Assembly (NCBI GenBank): GCA_019057975.1
Contig: JAHLWJ010000029.1
Coordinates: 1-24,409 of the forward strand
Direction of reading: 5' to 3'
Source of the DNA: Promethearchaeota archaeon
Lineage (GTDB): Archaea > Asgardarchaeota > Lokiarchaeia > Sigynarchaeales > SOKP01
Length of the DNA: 24,409 nucleotides
In this document: positions 15,860 through 24,404 of the stretch, piece after piece
How positions within the stretch are numbered: position 1 is the first letter of the stretch
Layout: the number at the start of each line of letters is the position of its first letter
Made by a program: the position numbers and the translations under genes
Notes under the pieces: model-generated
Seen by the model: only the letters and a program-made list of their open reading frames with translations
The model's database searches: none
Told to the model about the DNA's origin: nothing

Positions 15860-18166
15860 TTATTCAAATTTCTTTGAGATATAACTTATAGCTTTATCGA
15901 TCTCTTCTTTTACTAATTGCATATCAATTTCTCTCTCAATTTCTCTCTCAATTTCCTCTGAAATGATGTCTTTCTCAGCTTCAGCCCTAAATTTTAGTAT
16001 AGAGTAATTATTATCGAGATAAAATGGAAAATAATCAATTCCTGAACCCTGGTAGAATTTAAAGAAAAACTCATAAAAATGTAATCTGATAGTGTTAATG
16101 AACACTAATAAGCCTTCGAGTAAAATAACAATCATATTACCAAAAATCCCACCAATTAAATTTATAATATCTACTCCTATACCCCCCCCTTCAATTAATC
16201 CTGTCATTGCATTGATAGATGTGAGAAGTGCGATATGAGCGAGTGCTAAAGCTAATAACCTAGTATATGAGGCTACATTACTCACAACTGATAAAACAGT
16301 ATCAAAGGCTTCAATTGAACCTTCACCCAATAAACCTCCAAAAGATTCTTCTTGTAGATATGAAATTTTAAAGATTTTTCCGAGAGGTTTAAGTAGTAAT
16401 AATAAAACTCCTGGAATTAAAGTTAACAAAATTGGATAAGGGGGGGATAACCATCCATAAATATCGAATCCAAATCCAAAAATTAAAATAGTTCCTCCAG
16501 TCAACAATAGAATTTTCATCAAAGAATCACTAAATCCCAAATATTTTCTTTTTTGTTTCCAATAATTCAGAAATTGAATAATCCACCCCAAATTAATATG
16601 AAACACACCAATATATATCGCAAAAGTAAATACACTCATTATATTATCCAATGGATTATTTAAAGTTCCTATAATCGGAATTATGATTGGATTTTCTTCA
16701 AAATTCCATAATACAGTTCCAAATATTTCTATTTCATGATGCCCCAAAAATTCTCCGTATAAAAATCCGGTAAAAAATGCAGCCCATCCACAGAAAAAGA
16801 TAATCCATGAAAAATTGGCAGTGTCTCCTCCCCGTTTCCTAAACACTAATCCTCCTATTAATCCCGCGATTATTAAAATTAACCCATGACCTATGTCACC
16901 AAACATTAAACCAAATAATATTGGGAAAGTAAAAGCAATAACCAGGGTAGGATCAATTTCAGAATAAGTTGGTGTGCCATATAATCTAGTGATTGTTTCG
17001 AATGGACGTATCAAGAAGAAATTTTTCATTATTGTTGGAGTAGATTCTCTTAAATCTTCTTCTTTATACAGCTCACTATTTTCATTTTGTTTGAGATAAT
17101 CTTCTTTTAGTGTTGGTTCTTGTTTGTATTTTTTTATTTTTCCTTTTTTTGAGGTAAAAGACTCTTTAATGGTTTTTTTTTTTGAGATATCGATTGATTC
17201 AATGGTAATATTGTCTTTAAAAATTGTAAATAAACTTTGAACAACCTCCCCTTTTTTCCGTGAGGGAAGAAAAAACTTAAAACTTAAACGATTTGATGCT
17301 GTTATTTCAAATTGATGCTCAGCCCAATTATATTCCTCAATATTTTGCACAACCTCATTAATCCCCGCGAATTTTAACATATTATCTTTTGCTATTCGAG
17401 TTTGTTCTTTTTTATAACGTGAAACCAGATTTTCAATAAAATTTATTTCTTTAATTATTCTTGGAAAATTTATTCCTTCTTTTGTCAAATATCTTCTAAG
17501 TACTAGAACTTCCTCAGAATGTATTAATCGAATCCTCGCGTTAAACTCATTCTCCTTATCTTTTGGATAAATAATATAGAAGCCAATTCGATCATCAGAA
17601 ATCTCAAAGGTTTCATAAAAACTAGGAAATTCTGAGGGTTCAAATAGATTTTTTAAATTAGTTAAGTTTTTACTGAAAGTTGTGAAGATTCGAAATTTAA
17701 ATTGCTTCAAACTATCTATTTTTTCTACATTCAGATTTAATTTTTCTATACAACTATAGCAAATTTTAATTAGCTTTAGATTTTCTAATTCTATTATACC
17801 TTTAGCAATATAACTATTTAACTCAGCTACTCGATTTGTATAAAAATCGATTTCTTCTACAATATGGGTAATTAATTCTGGTAAATCTCTAGCAGTAAAC
17901 TCTATTCTATCATCCTTAGCAATTTTTAACTCTAAAACATCAAGCTCACTTATTTCGAGCCTTCTATATAAATTGATTAAATTTTTCCTTAAATCTTTAA
18001 TTTTTTCCTTTAGAGGATCTTTCTCTTCTAATTCTTCCTTAATTTTGCTTTCTTCTCTTGGTTTTATATGGACTACATTTAGATTTGAGAGTTCAATTAG
18101 GAATTGATCTTTATAATTGTGGTTTATTTCTGCTTTTATTAAACTAAATTCATTTTTTTTAACCAT
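15860..18166 (-). CDS. atpI: A/V-type ATPase subunit I (a)
   Basis: A 768-residue stator subunit. Residues 1-~395 are the cytosolic arm with long coiled coils (around 40-65 and 75-115). After a Lys/Glu-rich linker comes PFETITRLYGTPTYSEIDPT, then about eight membrane helices. SYTRLLALALAH carries the essential Arg636 that faces the c-ring carboxylate and allows ion passage; a second conserved Arg694 is in IRLHFYEFFFKFYQGSG. Families usually end shortly after the xPF motif (FPFYL here), but this protein runs on about 50 residues as a charged helix. Its EREIEREI is encoded by a 12-nt tandem repeat. The ATG has a GTGATC SD. H+ versus Na+ specificity cannot be told without the c subunit. Confidence 0.93.
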   Translation of the reverse strand: MVKKNEFSLIKAEINHNYKDQFLIELSNLNVVHIKPREESKIKEELEEKDPLKEKIKDLRKNLINLYRRLEISELDVLELKIAKDDRIEFTARDLPELITHIVEEIDFYTNRVAELNSYIAKGIIELENLKLIKICYSCIEKLNLNVEKIDSLKQFKFRIFTTFSKNLTNLKNLFEPSEFPSFYETFEISDDRIGFYIIYPKDKENEFNARIRLIHSEEVLVLRRYLTKEGINFPRIIKEINFIENLVSRYKKEQTRIAKDNMLKFAGINEVVQNIEEYNWAEHQFEITASNRLSFKFFLPSRKKGEVVQSLFTIFKDNITIESIDISKKKTIKESFTSKKGKIKKYKQEPTLKEDYLKQNENSELYKEEDLRESTPTIMKNFFLIRPFETITRLYGTPTYSEIDPTLVIAFTFPILFGLMFGDIGHGLILIIAGLIGGLVFRKRGGDTANFSWIIFFCGWAAFFTGFLYGEFLGHHEIEIFGTVLWNFEENPIIIPIIGTLNNPLDNIMSVFTFAIYIGVFHINLGWIIQFLNYWKQKRKYLGFSDSLMKILLLTGGTILIFGFGFDIYGWLSPPYPILLTLIPGVLLLLLKPLGKIFKISYLQEESFGGLLGEGSIEAFDTVLSVVSNVASYTRLLALALAHIALLTSINAMTGLIEGGGIGVDIINLIGGIFGNMIVILLEGLLVFINTIRLHFYEFFFKFYQGSGIDYFPFYLDNNYSILKFRAEAEKDIISEEIEREIEREIDMQLVKEEIDKAISYISKKFE
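15925..15960 (-). repeat. 12-nt tandem repeat in the tail of subunit I
   Basis: Two exact copies of caatttctctct (plus strand) and a third divergent copy, encoding EREI units of the C-terminal helical extension of subunit I. The length is a multiple of three, so copy-number change would keep the frame. Confidence 0.7.
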
Positions 18167-18186
18167 TTTTGATCACACACACATGC

Positions 18187-18834
18187 TCATGTGGTTTTTT
18201 CTTTACTTATAATTAAATCCTTAGTTTTTTTCAGTCTTACATAGTTTTCTCTCTCAATTTCTTCCAAAATTTCTCCAATTTGTTTTATATTCATACTCAA
18301 TCTTGGAATAATCATATTCTTTAGTCCATTTATCCTACGATTTACCTTTTTAAAGCTAATAGCATGTTTCAATATTAAATCTTCAATTTCAGAAAATTCA
18401 ATCATTGCTTTAAAAAATCCTTTCAATAAGATAATTAAATCATCAAGAAAATGACTTGTACCCTCAAATGTATAAGCAGGCAGTTTTTCCTCTTGATACA
18501 ATTCATAATTAATGCGGGGGACAACAATTCCTGCTTTCTTTTGATATTGAATGTCTACCATAGGTTTATATTGAATTCTGCTTAATTTGCTAATTAAAAT
18601 AACCCCGTTTTTACCCATTTCTTCATAAGTTTGATTTAATTTTATAAGTGATTGTTTAAATAAAGCAATAAAGTTGCTTCTTATTTCTAAATATTCTTTC
18701 CATAATCGTTTAATTTGAAAGACTAATTGTTCTCGTCTATATTCTAAAAAAGTTTCTCCTCTAACAGCAAAAACTAATCTCTTTTTTAATCCTATCAAAT
18801 TTGATTTTGTGGGTTTTATATTACGAAAACTGAT
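18187..18834 (-). CDS. atpD: A/V-type ATPase subunit D (central rotor shaft)
   Basis: The coiled-coil rotor shaft in the A3B3 hexamer. C-terminal KKVNRRINGLKNMIIPRL and EEIERENYVRLKKTK match family patterns, as does RGETFLEYRREQL at the N terminus. The only ordinary start is TTG at 18798, which gives 203 residues beginning (M)IGLKKRL. That would omit a conserved feature: the in-frame codons upstream read SFRNIKPTKSNLIGLKKRL, and the family begins just before PT-x-x-x-L-x-x-LK-x-RL. ATC 18832-18834 lies six bases after an AAGGTG SD in the end of the B gene. I therefore place the start there, at a non-standard codon, giving about 215 residues, normal for the family. Confidence 0.9.
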   Translation of the reverse strand: MSFRNIKPTKSNLIGLKKRLVFAVRGETFLEYRREQLVFQIKRLWKEYLEIRSNFIALFKQSLIKLNQTYEEMGKNGVILISKLSRIQYKPMVDIQYQKKAGIVVPRINYELYQEEKLPAYTFEGTSHFLDDLIILLKGFFKAMIEFSEIEDLILKHAISFKKVNRRINGLKNMIIPRLSMNIKQIGEILEEIERENYVRLKKTKDLIISKEKTT

Positions 18835-18837
18835 TAC

Positions 18838-20229
18838 TTACACCTTGGTTTTATAATATTTATCTAGAAATCTTTGATGAATTCTAAATAATTGATCTGT
18901 AGTTAAATTTGAAAGCACTTCCCAAGCTAAATTAAGTGTAGTTTCAAAATCGCGATTTTCATTTACTTTTTGATTTAAAAATTTCTGTTCAAAGTCTACT
19001 CCAAATTTTAAAAAATTCTTCTGTTCAAAACTTAAACCGTCTTCTCCAACGATTGAAATAAGATCTTTAACTTCGAGATAATTTGAATATGAAGATAATA
19101 ATTGTGAGCTAACATCAGCATGATCTTCTCTTGTGTTTTCTTTACCTATAGCATCTTTCATTAATCGTGAAATGGAGGCTAATACTTCAAATGGAGGATA
19201 TATACCTTTTTTGTGCATATCTTGGCTAAGAACTAGCTGTCCTTCAGTTATATAGCCCGTAGTGTCTGAGATCGGATGAGAGATGTCCAAATTGGGCATG
19301 GTAAGTATCGGGATTTGCGTTATCGTGCCCTTTTTTCCTTTAATTTTTCCAGTCCTCTCATAAATTGAAGCAAAATCGGAATAAATATATCCGGGATATC
19401 CTTTTCTACTAGGGATTTCTTCTTTTGCTGAACTGAGTTCTCTTAAAGCTTCAGCATAGTTAGTCATATCTATCAATATGACAAGAACGTGCATATCTTT
19501 TTCAAACGCAAAATATTCTGCTGTTGTTAAAGCAACTCTTGGGATAATTAACCTTTCAATTATCGGGTCATCTGCAAAATTTATAAAAGAAATTATATTT
19601 TGAATGGATCCACTTTCTTGAAAACGATTTAAAAAATAAATTGCCTCGTCATGAATGATGCCTATTCCACAAAAGATTATTACGAATGGTTCCTCTGCTA
19701 CTACTTTTGCTTGTGTAGCAATTTGGGCAGCTAATTTATTGTGAGGTAAACCTTGTCCACTAAATATAGGGAGTTTTTGGCCCCTGATTAATGTAAATAA
19801 TCCATCAATTACAGATACTCCAGTTTGTATTATGTCTACAGGATATTCTCTTGCAAATGGATTAATTGGAATGCCATTTATCTCTCTTTGAACATCAGAT
19901 AAAAGATCTGAATCTAATACTGCTTTTGTTTTAATATCAATTGGTTTTCCTAAAGAATTAAATGTTTGACCGAACATATCTTTTGATATTTTTACTTTAA
20001 ATGTGTCTTCTGTGAAAGTAATTTCAGCATTTTCAGTAGATAATCCAGCAGTATCTTCAAATACTTCTACCACTATAAGTTCTTCACTCATTTTTATAAT
20101 TTGTCCCATGCGAATTTTTTCATCATCTGTTCTAATTATAACAATCTCGCCAAATTGGGCATTATGCTCATTTTTAAGAAATATAAGTGGTCCAATTATT
20201 TGTTGAATTTTTCTGTAAATAACGCTCAT
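18838..20229 (-). CDS. atpB: A/V-type ATPase subunit B (non-catalytic)
   Basis: A 463-residue subunit of the A3B3 head. It lacks a classical P-loop, as expected (LPIFSGQGLPHNKLAAQIA in its place). The C-terminal SRLMKDAIGKENTREDHADV block holds the arginine finger that completes the catalytic site on the neighbouring A subunit; LISIVGEDGLS and KFGVDFEQKFLNQ follow as in the family. ATG overlaps the A1 stop as ATGA, and an AAGGAG SD lies upstream, so translation is coupled. The stop TAA is in the same frame as subunit D. There is one B gene for two A genes in the window. Confidence 0.95.
   Translation of the reverse strand: MSVIYRKIQQIIGPLIFLKNEHNAQFGEIVIIRTDDEKIRMGQIIKMSEELIVVEVFEDTAGLSTENAEITFTEDTFKVKISKDMFGQTFNSLGKPIDIKTKAVLDSDLLSDVQREINGIPINPFAREYPVDIIQTGVSVIDGLFTLIRGQKLPIFSGQGLPHNKLAAQIATQAKVVAEEPFVIIFCGIGIIHDEAIYFLNRFQESGSIQNIISFINFADDPIIERLIIPRVALTTAEYFAFEKDMHVLVILIDMTNYAEALRELSSAKEEIPSRKGYPGYIYSDFASIYERTGKIKGKKGTITQIPILTMPNLDISHPISDTTGYITEGQLVLSQDMHKKGIYPPFEVLASISRLMKDAIGKENTREDHADVSSQLLSSYSNYLEVKDLISIVGEDGLSFEQKNFLKFGVDFEQKFLNQKVNENRDFETTLNLAWEVLSNLTTDQLFRIHQRFLDKYYKTKV
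18841..18845 (-). promoter_or_regulatory. SD AGGTG that points to an ATC start (subunit D)
   Basis: AAGGTG in the last codons of the B gene ends six bases before ATC 18832-18834. The same AAGGTG lies seven bases before the ATG of subunit H. The only TTG, at 18798, is far outside SD range. Confidence 0.5.
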
Positions 20230-22064
20230 CTTTTTTTGAACACTCCTTGGGTTAGTTTTAAAGACTCTATTTCACTGAGTAGTCTTCTTTTAATACCCTC
20301 AATTTTATCAAAATCATCATTAGAAATTGTTCTATTTATTCTTAAAATATCATTAATAACTAAGAGTGATTTTATATCTTCGAATAAAAATCCTTGTTTT
20401 AATAATTCTTTACTTTCTTTAAACAATAAAAGAATAACTTTAATCATACCTAAGAGTTTTCGGATATCTGTAAAATTATCAATATCATCATAGGCATTTT
20501 GAATTAAAAATCCATTTTTAATTAGTTTGGCAATAAATAAAGTTAATTGTTGGTCATCTGGTAAATTTTCTTCACCGATTAGTTGGGTAATATATTTTAA
20601 TTCATTATCTTGAGATAAAATTTTATTGACTTGAATACGACAATCAAACCAGTCAACATCAATTTCTGACCAGTTTATATCTCTCTCGTACCACCATTCA
20701 GAGATATAATCAGGGTAGTTTGAATATGAATCTAACCAGTTTATAGCAGGGTAATGTTTTGAATATGCTAATCCCGCATCCAAAGCCCATATCCCTTGTA
20801 CAAAATTTTTGGTGGTTGCTGTTACAGGTTCACTAAAATCACCAGCAGGTGGACTAATTGAGCCAATAATAGTTAAAGAACCTATTCTTTCTTTTCCTAT
20901 TTCTTCATTCCCAAGAAGTTTGACAATACCAGCTCGTTCATAAAAACCAGAGAGTTTTGAAGGCAAATACGCAGGGTACCCTTCTTCAGCAGGCATTTCC
21001 TCCAATAATCCGGATATTTCTCTTAAAGATTCCGCCCATCTTGAAGTACTATCAGCGAGAACAGCAACATCATACCCCATATCTCTATAATATTCAGCAA
21101 TGGTGACTCCAGAAAAGATACTTGCCTCTCGTGCGGATACGGGCATATTTGAAGTATTAGCAATAAGAACAATTCTATTTAATAAGGGTTGACCACTTTT
21201 AGGATCAATAATTTCAGTAAACTGTTTTAAAACATCAGCAACCTCATTTCCTCTTTCTCCGCAGGCAATGAATAAAATCACATCTGCATCACACCATTTA
21301 GCTAATGATTGTTGAATAACCGTCTTACCAGTTCCAAATCCTCCTGGAACTCCAATAGTGCCCCCTTTAGTGATTGGAAACAATAAATCTATAACGCGTA
21401 TCCCTGTAATTAACGGTTCACCAGGTAGCATTCTTTCCTTAAATGGTCTATATGTTGTTATAGGCCATTTCTGAAGCATAGCAAATGACATTTCTTTTCC
21501 GTTAATAAGAATTCTATATATCTCTTCAACAATCGTATAATCACCTTCGGTTGCGACAAAAGATAATTTTCCAGAAATATTCGGAGGTACCATTATTTTA
21601 TGTTGTATAATCGGAGTTTCTTGGACAGTCCCAATTACATCTCCTCCTGTTACATTACCTTTAGTTCTTTCTAATGGAATAAAATGCCATTTTTTTGTTC
21701 TTGATAGTGATGGTATTTCTAATCCTCTTGATAATTGCCCACTTTTATGTTTTTCGAAAGCTTTTTGAAGTGGTCTTTGTATCCCATCAAAAATAGTTCC
21801 TAACAATCCTGGTGCTAACTCCATTGATAAGGGTTCATTTAGATTTATAACTTTTTCATTAATTCGTAAATTAGTAGTATTTTCAAAGCACTGGACCACA
21901 ATATGGTCTGAATAGATTTGTATAACTTCTCCTAGCATATTTCTAACTTTAATCAAATCATGCAATCGTATTTGATTCTCTAATCCTTTTACTTTAATTA
22001 AAGAACCAACTATTGCAGAAATATATCCATGCTGAGAATTGCTGTTAGATTTGGATTTGATCAT
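20226..22064 (-). CDS. atpA: A/V-type ATPase subunit A, first copy (catalytic)
   Basis: A 612-residue catalytic subunit. In order: N-terminal beta barrel with [10 protein letters not shown], the non-homologous insert (~110-190), P-loop GGFGTGKT at 241-248, GERGNEV at 269-275 with the catalytic Glu270, [34 protein letters not shown], and the [19 protein letters not shown] loop. All nucleotide-site residues I can check are conserved. The ATG overlaps the 3' end of subunit E by 20 bases, and its stop overlaps the B start, so translation is coupled. The P-loop is GGFGTGKT, not the GPFGSGKT common in methanogens and Thermus. It is the working partner of B; a second A lies at the operon end. Confidence 0.95.
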   Translation of the reverse strand: MIKSKSNSNSQHGYISAIVGSLIKVKGLENQIRLHDLIKVRNMLGEVIQIYSDHIVVQCFENTTNLRINEKVINLNEPLSMELAPGLLGTIFDGIQRPLQKAFEKHKSGQLSRGLEIPSLSRTKKWHFIPLERTKGNVTGGDVIGTVQETPIIQHKIMVPPNISGKLSFVATEGDYTIVEEIYRILINGKEMSFAMLQKWPITTYRPFKERMLPGEPLITGIRVIDLLFPITKGGTIGVPGGFGTGKTVIQQSLAKWCDADVILFIACGERGNEVADVLKQFTEIIDPKSGQPLLNRIVLIANTSNMPVSAREASIFSGVTIAEYYRDMGYDVAVLADSTSRWAESLREISGLLEEMPAEEGYPAYLPSKLSGFYERAGIVKLLGNEEIGKERIGSLTIIGSISPPAGDFSEPVTATTKNFVQGIWALDAGLAYSKHYPAINWLDSYSNYPDYISEWWYERDINWSEIDVDWFDCRIQVNKILSQDNELKYITQLIGEENLPDDQQLTLFIAKLIKNGFLIQNAYDDIDNFTDIRKLLGMIKVILLLFKESKELLKQGFLFEDIKSLLVINDILRINRTISNDDFDKIEGIKRRLLSEIESLKLTQGVFKKR

Positions 22065-22773
22065 ACTGAGTTAGGTATTCTGTAATTAATTTTTTCTGAT
22101 TTTTGATAAATTCTTCAAACCCTATTTCAATCTCCTTAATTTCAGAATCATTTATAATTTTAGATATTTCCATCTGAATAAAAGAGGAATTTTTCTTAAT
22201 TAGATTGTCAATTGTATAATCGTAAGATATTACCCCTCCAACTAGAGAAACTTTAAATCCACCTATGAAATCTCTTTTATCTTCATTAATTTCTATTGGA
22301 TTCTTAAATAAATCTACAATTTTATCAAAATTCTTAATAAAATAGTTATAATCTTTATTGTTAAAAATTAATTCTATCTCCTGGGGCTTATCTATGGTTT
22401 TCTTTACATTTTTTATTGAATCTAAAAGATAGTCTATATATGAAGCATAATTATTATCCATTTTTTCTCTTATGAGCTTAAATAACGATGCATTTAATTT
22501 TTTAATTAAATTATTTTTTATATTTAAAAATTTTTCTTTACCATTCAGTAGAGTTGAAGACAATGACTGATTTAAAAATTGATAGAAACTATCTATAAAA
22601 TGTTGCTTCAATTTGATCGCTCTATCATCACTCCTTTCTAAAAACCTTTTTTTTATTTCAGCTTTTTGAAAAAGGGTTTTTTGATTAAATTCCTTTATTT
22701 TATTTTGGGCTTTCTCAATTAAATAATGGCCTAAATTACCTAGCTGTTTTTTAAATTCTTTTTCTTCAGAAAT
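22045..22773 (-). CDS. atpE: A/V-type ATPase subunit E (peripheral stalk), start unresolved
   Basis: Peripheral stalk subunit, paired with H. The C-terminal globular domain has FIGGFKVSLVGGVISYDYTID, like the GGv...G.i..dnTl pattern of the family. The first ordinary start, TTG 22611, gives 188 residues but leaves only about 50 before the globular domain, too few for the long N-terminal helix. The frame stays open upstream for ~55 further codons of coiled-coil-like sequence (EKEFKKQLGNLGHYLIEKAQ ...). At its head is ATG-AGT-TGA (ATG 22788, overlapping the F stop), then GTA-AAA-ATT-TCT-GAA. Initiation at ATT 22771-22773, seven bases after an AGTTG partial SD, would give the whole helix. A one-base extra A in AAAAA after a TTG is the other explanation. 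Confidence 0.8.
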   Translation of the reverse strand: MSEEKEFKKQLGNLGHYLIEKAQNKIKEFNQKTLFQKAEIKKRFLERSDDRAIKLKQHFIDSFYQFLNQSLSSTLLNGKEKFLNIKNNLIKKLNASLFKLIREKMDNNYASYIDYLLDSIKNVKKTIDKPQEIELIFNNKDYNYFIKNFDKIVDLFKNPIEINEDKRDFIGGFKVSLVGGVISYDYTIDNLIKKNSSFIQMEISKIINDSEIKEIEIGFEEFIKNQKKLITEYLTQYDQIQI

Positions 22774-22784
22774 TTTTACTCAAC

Positions 22785-23111
22785 TCATTTTAATAACTCT
22801 ATATCGCTAATTGCATTGGAGATTTTATTTAAAAGGACATCTATTCTTTCTACATTTGGCTGAAAAACATCAGGAAGAATAATTATAAATGGTTCTTTGT
22901 TATTTAGTTTAAAATCTAACAGAAAATCAATTATTTCATCAGATAACCTTAATGCTATAAGAATCATCCCTATTTTTGGTAGATTTATCAAATCGTTAAA
23001 CACTTTTAGGAATTCCTCTCGGTTTTCAATTATTGTACCCTCTATTCCAAGAAGTCCTAACATTAAAACAATATCTTCATCCCCAACAACATGAACTTCT
23101 TTATCGAACAT
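22785..23111 (-). CDS. atpF: A/V-type ATPase subunit F
   Basis: A 108-residue subunit of the central stalk that binds D and can regulate coupling. The family features are the N-terminal VHVVGDEDIVLMLGLLGIEG (receiver-like fold, GD-E-D-x3-GF/L pattern), the GMILIALRLSDEI strand-helix and a FIIILPD strand. Length is typical (about 100). The ATG overlaps the stop of the H gene (TAATG), and its TGA overlaps the ATG-AGT-TGA that precedes subunit E. Confidence 0.9.
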   Translation of the reverse strand: MFDKEVHVVGDEDIVLMLGLLGIEGTIIENREEFLKVFNDLINLPKIGMILIALRLSDEIIDFLLDFKLNNKEPFIIILPDVFQPNVERIDVLLNKISNAISDIELLK

Positions 23112-23422
23112 TAAAAATCTAGCCCTACCTCTTCTATAATTAATTTCTGTAGATTTTCAATACTTTTTTGAAATTGTAACTCAATCTTTTTAATTGCTCC
23201 ATCCAATTTATTTTCAAAATTATTAATTTTAATCTTAACTTCTTTAGCAAGTGTTGCTAAGACCTCATTTACAAGCTCATTCTTTTCGAAAATAAATTTC
23301 TCAAATGTCTTTTGTTCATTGTCTCTGAATTTCTCAATTTCTTTTAAGTTTAAATTCTTAGCATTATTTATAAGATCTTCATAAACATTTTCAATATCTT
23401 TTAAATTTTCAAAGAGATCCAT
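23111..23422 (-). CDS. A/V-type ATPase subunit H/G-like (peripheral stalk coiled coil)
   Basis: A 103-residue, wholly helical, Lys/Glu-rich protein of the size and character of the H (or G) subunit that pairs with E to form the peripheral stalk. No enzyme motif or membrane segment. Position between C and F in the operon supports the call, as sequence alone is poorly diagnostic for this subunit. The ATG overlaps the end of C and is preceded by AAGGTG at seven bases (23430-23434), a clear SD that serves as the reference for the window. The name H rather than G is a convention. Confidence 0.75.
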   Translation of the reverse strand: MDLFENLKDIENVYEDLINNAKNLNLKEIEKFRDNEQKTFEKFIFEKNELVNEVLATLAKEVKIKINNFENKLDGAIKKIELQFQKSIENLQKLIIEEVGLDF

Positions 23423-24404
23423 TATTTAACACCTTATATTTTTCATGTAATATCTCTACAACCTTAGGTAATACATGAATTTTAATTTCGTTATCTTTTC
23501 TAATTAGCAACTCCATAATCCTGAAAATTGATTGATATGCTATATCATCTATTTTTATTTGAAATGTTCTAAAAAAGTAATCCAAATATAGCTTTTCAAT
23601 TTCCCAAATCAAATGTTCTCCTTTAAGTGGAGAACGTAGTAAATTGGGTCTTATTTCCTTTTTTTTGATTAAAAATCCAGATAAAAATGTGATGAAATCA
23701 TTAATACTAGTTAGATTTAATAAATAATTTAGAGATCCTTGATTTAAGAACATATAGTTGTTAACAAGGAACTGTGAAAGTAAATTTCTTTCAATATTGA
23801 TCTTAATACCTCTATATATTATATTCAAATTATATATCTCAGAAATATATTTCACATAGAAAGAGATCATTACTTTTTCTTTAGGGTTTAGAAATTTTAT
23901 TTCATTTTCCATAGTTTCATAATAGAGTCTATCTAGGAAGGCTTCTAACACAAAAGTTTCTTTAGTATTTCGAAAGTAAAGAATTCCTTCTCTTATGGCT
24001 CTATTATATTTAGTATTTTTCATATAAAATTGAATTTGATCTAAAGATGTAATTTCTAGAAGCCCATTTATGAAATCTGTATTGTTTAAGTATTTTTCTA
24101 CGAGTTTATTAACTAGTTTTGATTTATCGTTTATACTCATTCCAAGAATAGTGCCTAAAATAATATGTTTAATATTCATTATTTCATATTTCATAAGGTA
24201 ATTCCTAAGAAATGAACGCATAGTTCTTGGGGAATTCACTATTATTCTTCCAATTAATTTAATATAAGTATGAAATAATGCTCTCTCAATTTCTTCAATA
24301 GTATAAGAATCAACGGTTAATCCCGGGTAAAATCTTCCAATGTACTCAATTAATTGTTCTATATTGGTGATATCCTCTAACTTTTTTAAAATTATTTCAT
24401 CCAT
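23409..24404 (-). CDS. atpC: A/V-type ATPase subunit C (d), possibly 5'-incomplete
   Basis: The C/d subunit is the funnel that joins the D-F shaft to the c ring. The 331 residues are helical and fit the AC39-type family: an N-terminal IEQLIEYIGRFYP segment, FLRNYLMKYEIMNIKHIILG (the family's nlK..l pattern), and repeats of related three-helix units. Families usually have about 350 residues and a few more at the N terminus (Y-x-NAR-type). The ATG is five bases from the window edge, and the frame is open beyond it, so the true start may be outside. It is the first ATPase gene visible; a c-ring (K) gene might lie upstream. Confidence 0.88.
   Translation of the reverse strand: MDEIILKKLEDITNIEQLIEYIGRFYPGLTVDSYTIEEIERALFHTYIKLIGRIIVNSPRTMRSFLRNYLMKYEIMNIKHIILGTILGMSINDKSKLVNKLVEKYLNNTDFINGLLEITSLDQIQFYMKNTKYNRAIREGILYFRNTKETFVLEAFLDRLYYETMENEIKFLNPKEKVMISFYVKYISEIYNLNIIYRGIKINIERNLLSQFLVNNYMFLNQGSLNYLLNLTSINDFITFLSGFLIKKKEIRPNLLRSPLKGEHLIWEIEKLYLDYFFRTFQIKIDDIAYQSIFRIMELLIRKDNEIKIHVLPKVVEILHEKYKVLNNGSL

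Noticed and set aside
18174..18192. CA repeat and CACATG-CT-CATGTG palindrome between subunits D and I
   Set aside because: Arms are six bases with a two-base loop, too tight for a stable hairpin, and it lies between two translationally close genes. Chance is likely.
22779..22788. TGA recoded as a sense codon in this genome
   Set aside because: TGA is a good stop elsewhere in the window (subunits A1, D and F, the 169-aa gene), and Trp is encoded by TGG throughout. The TGA near subunit E is better explained by start-site questions or an indel.
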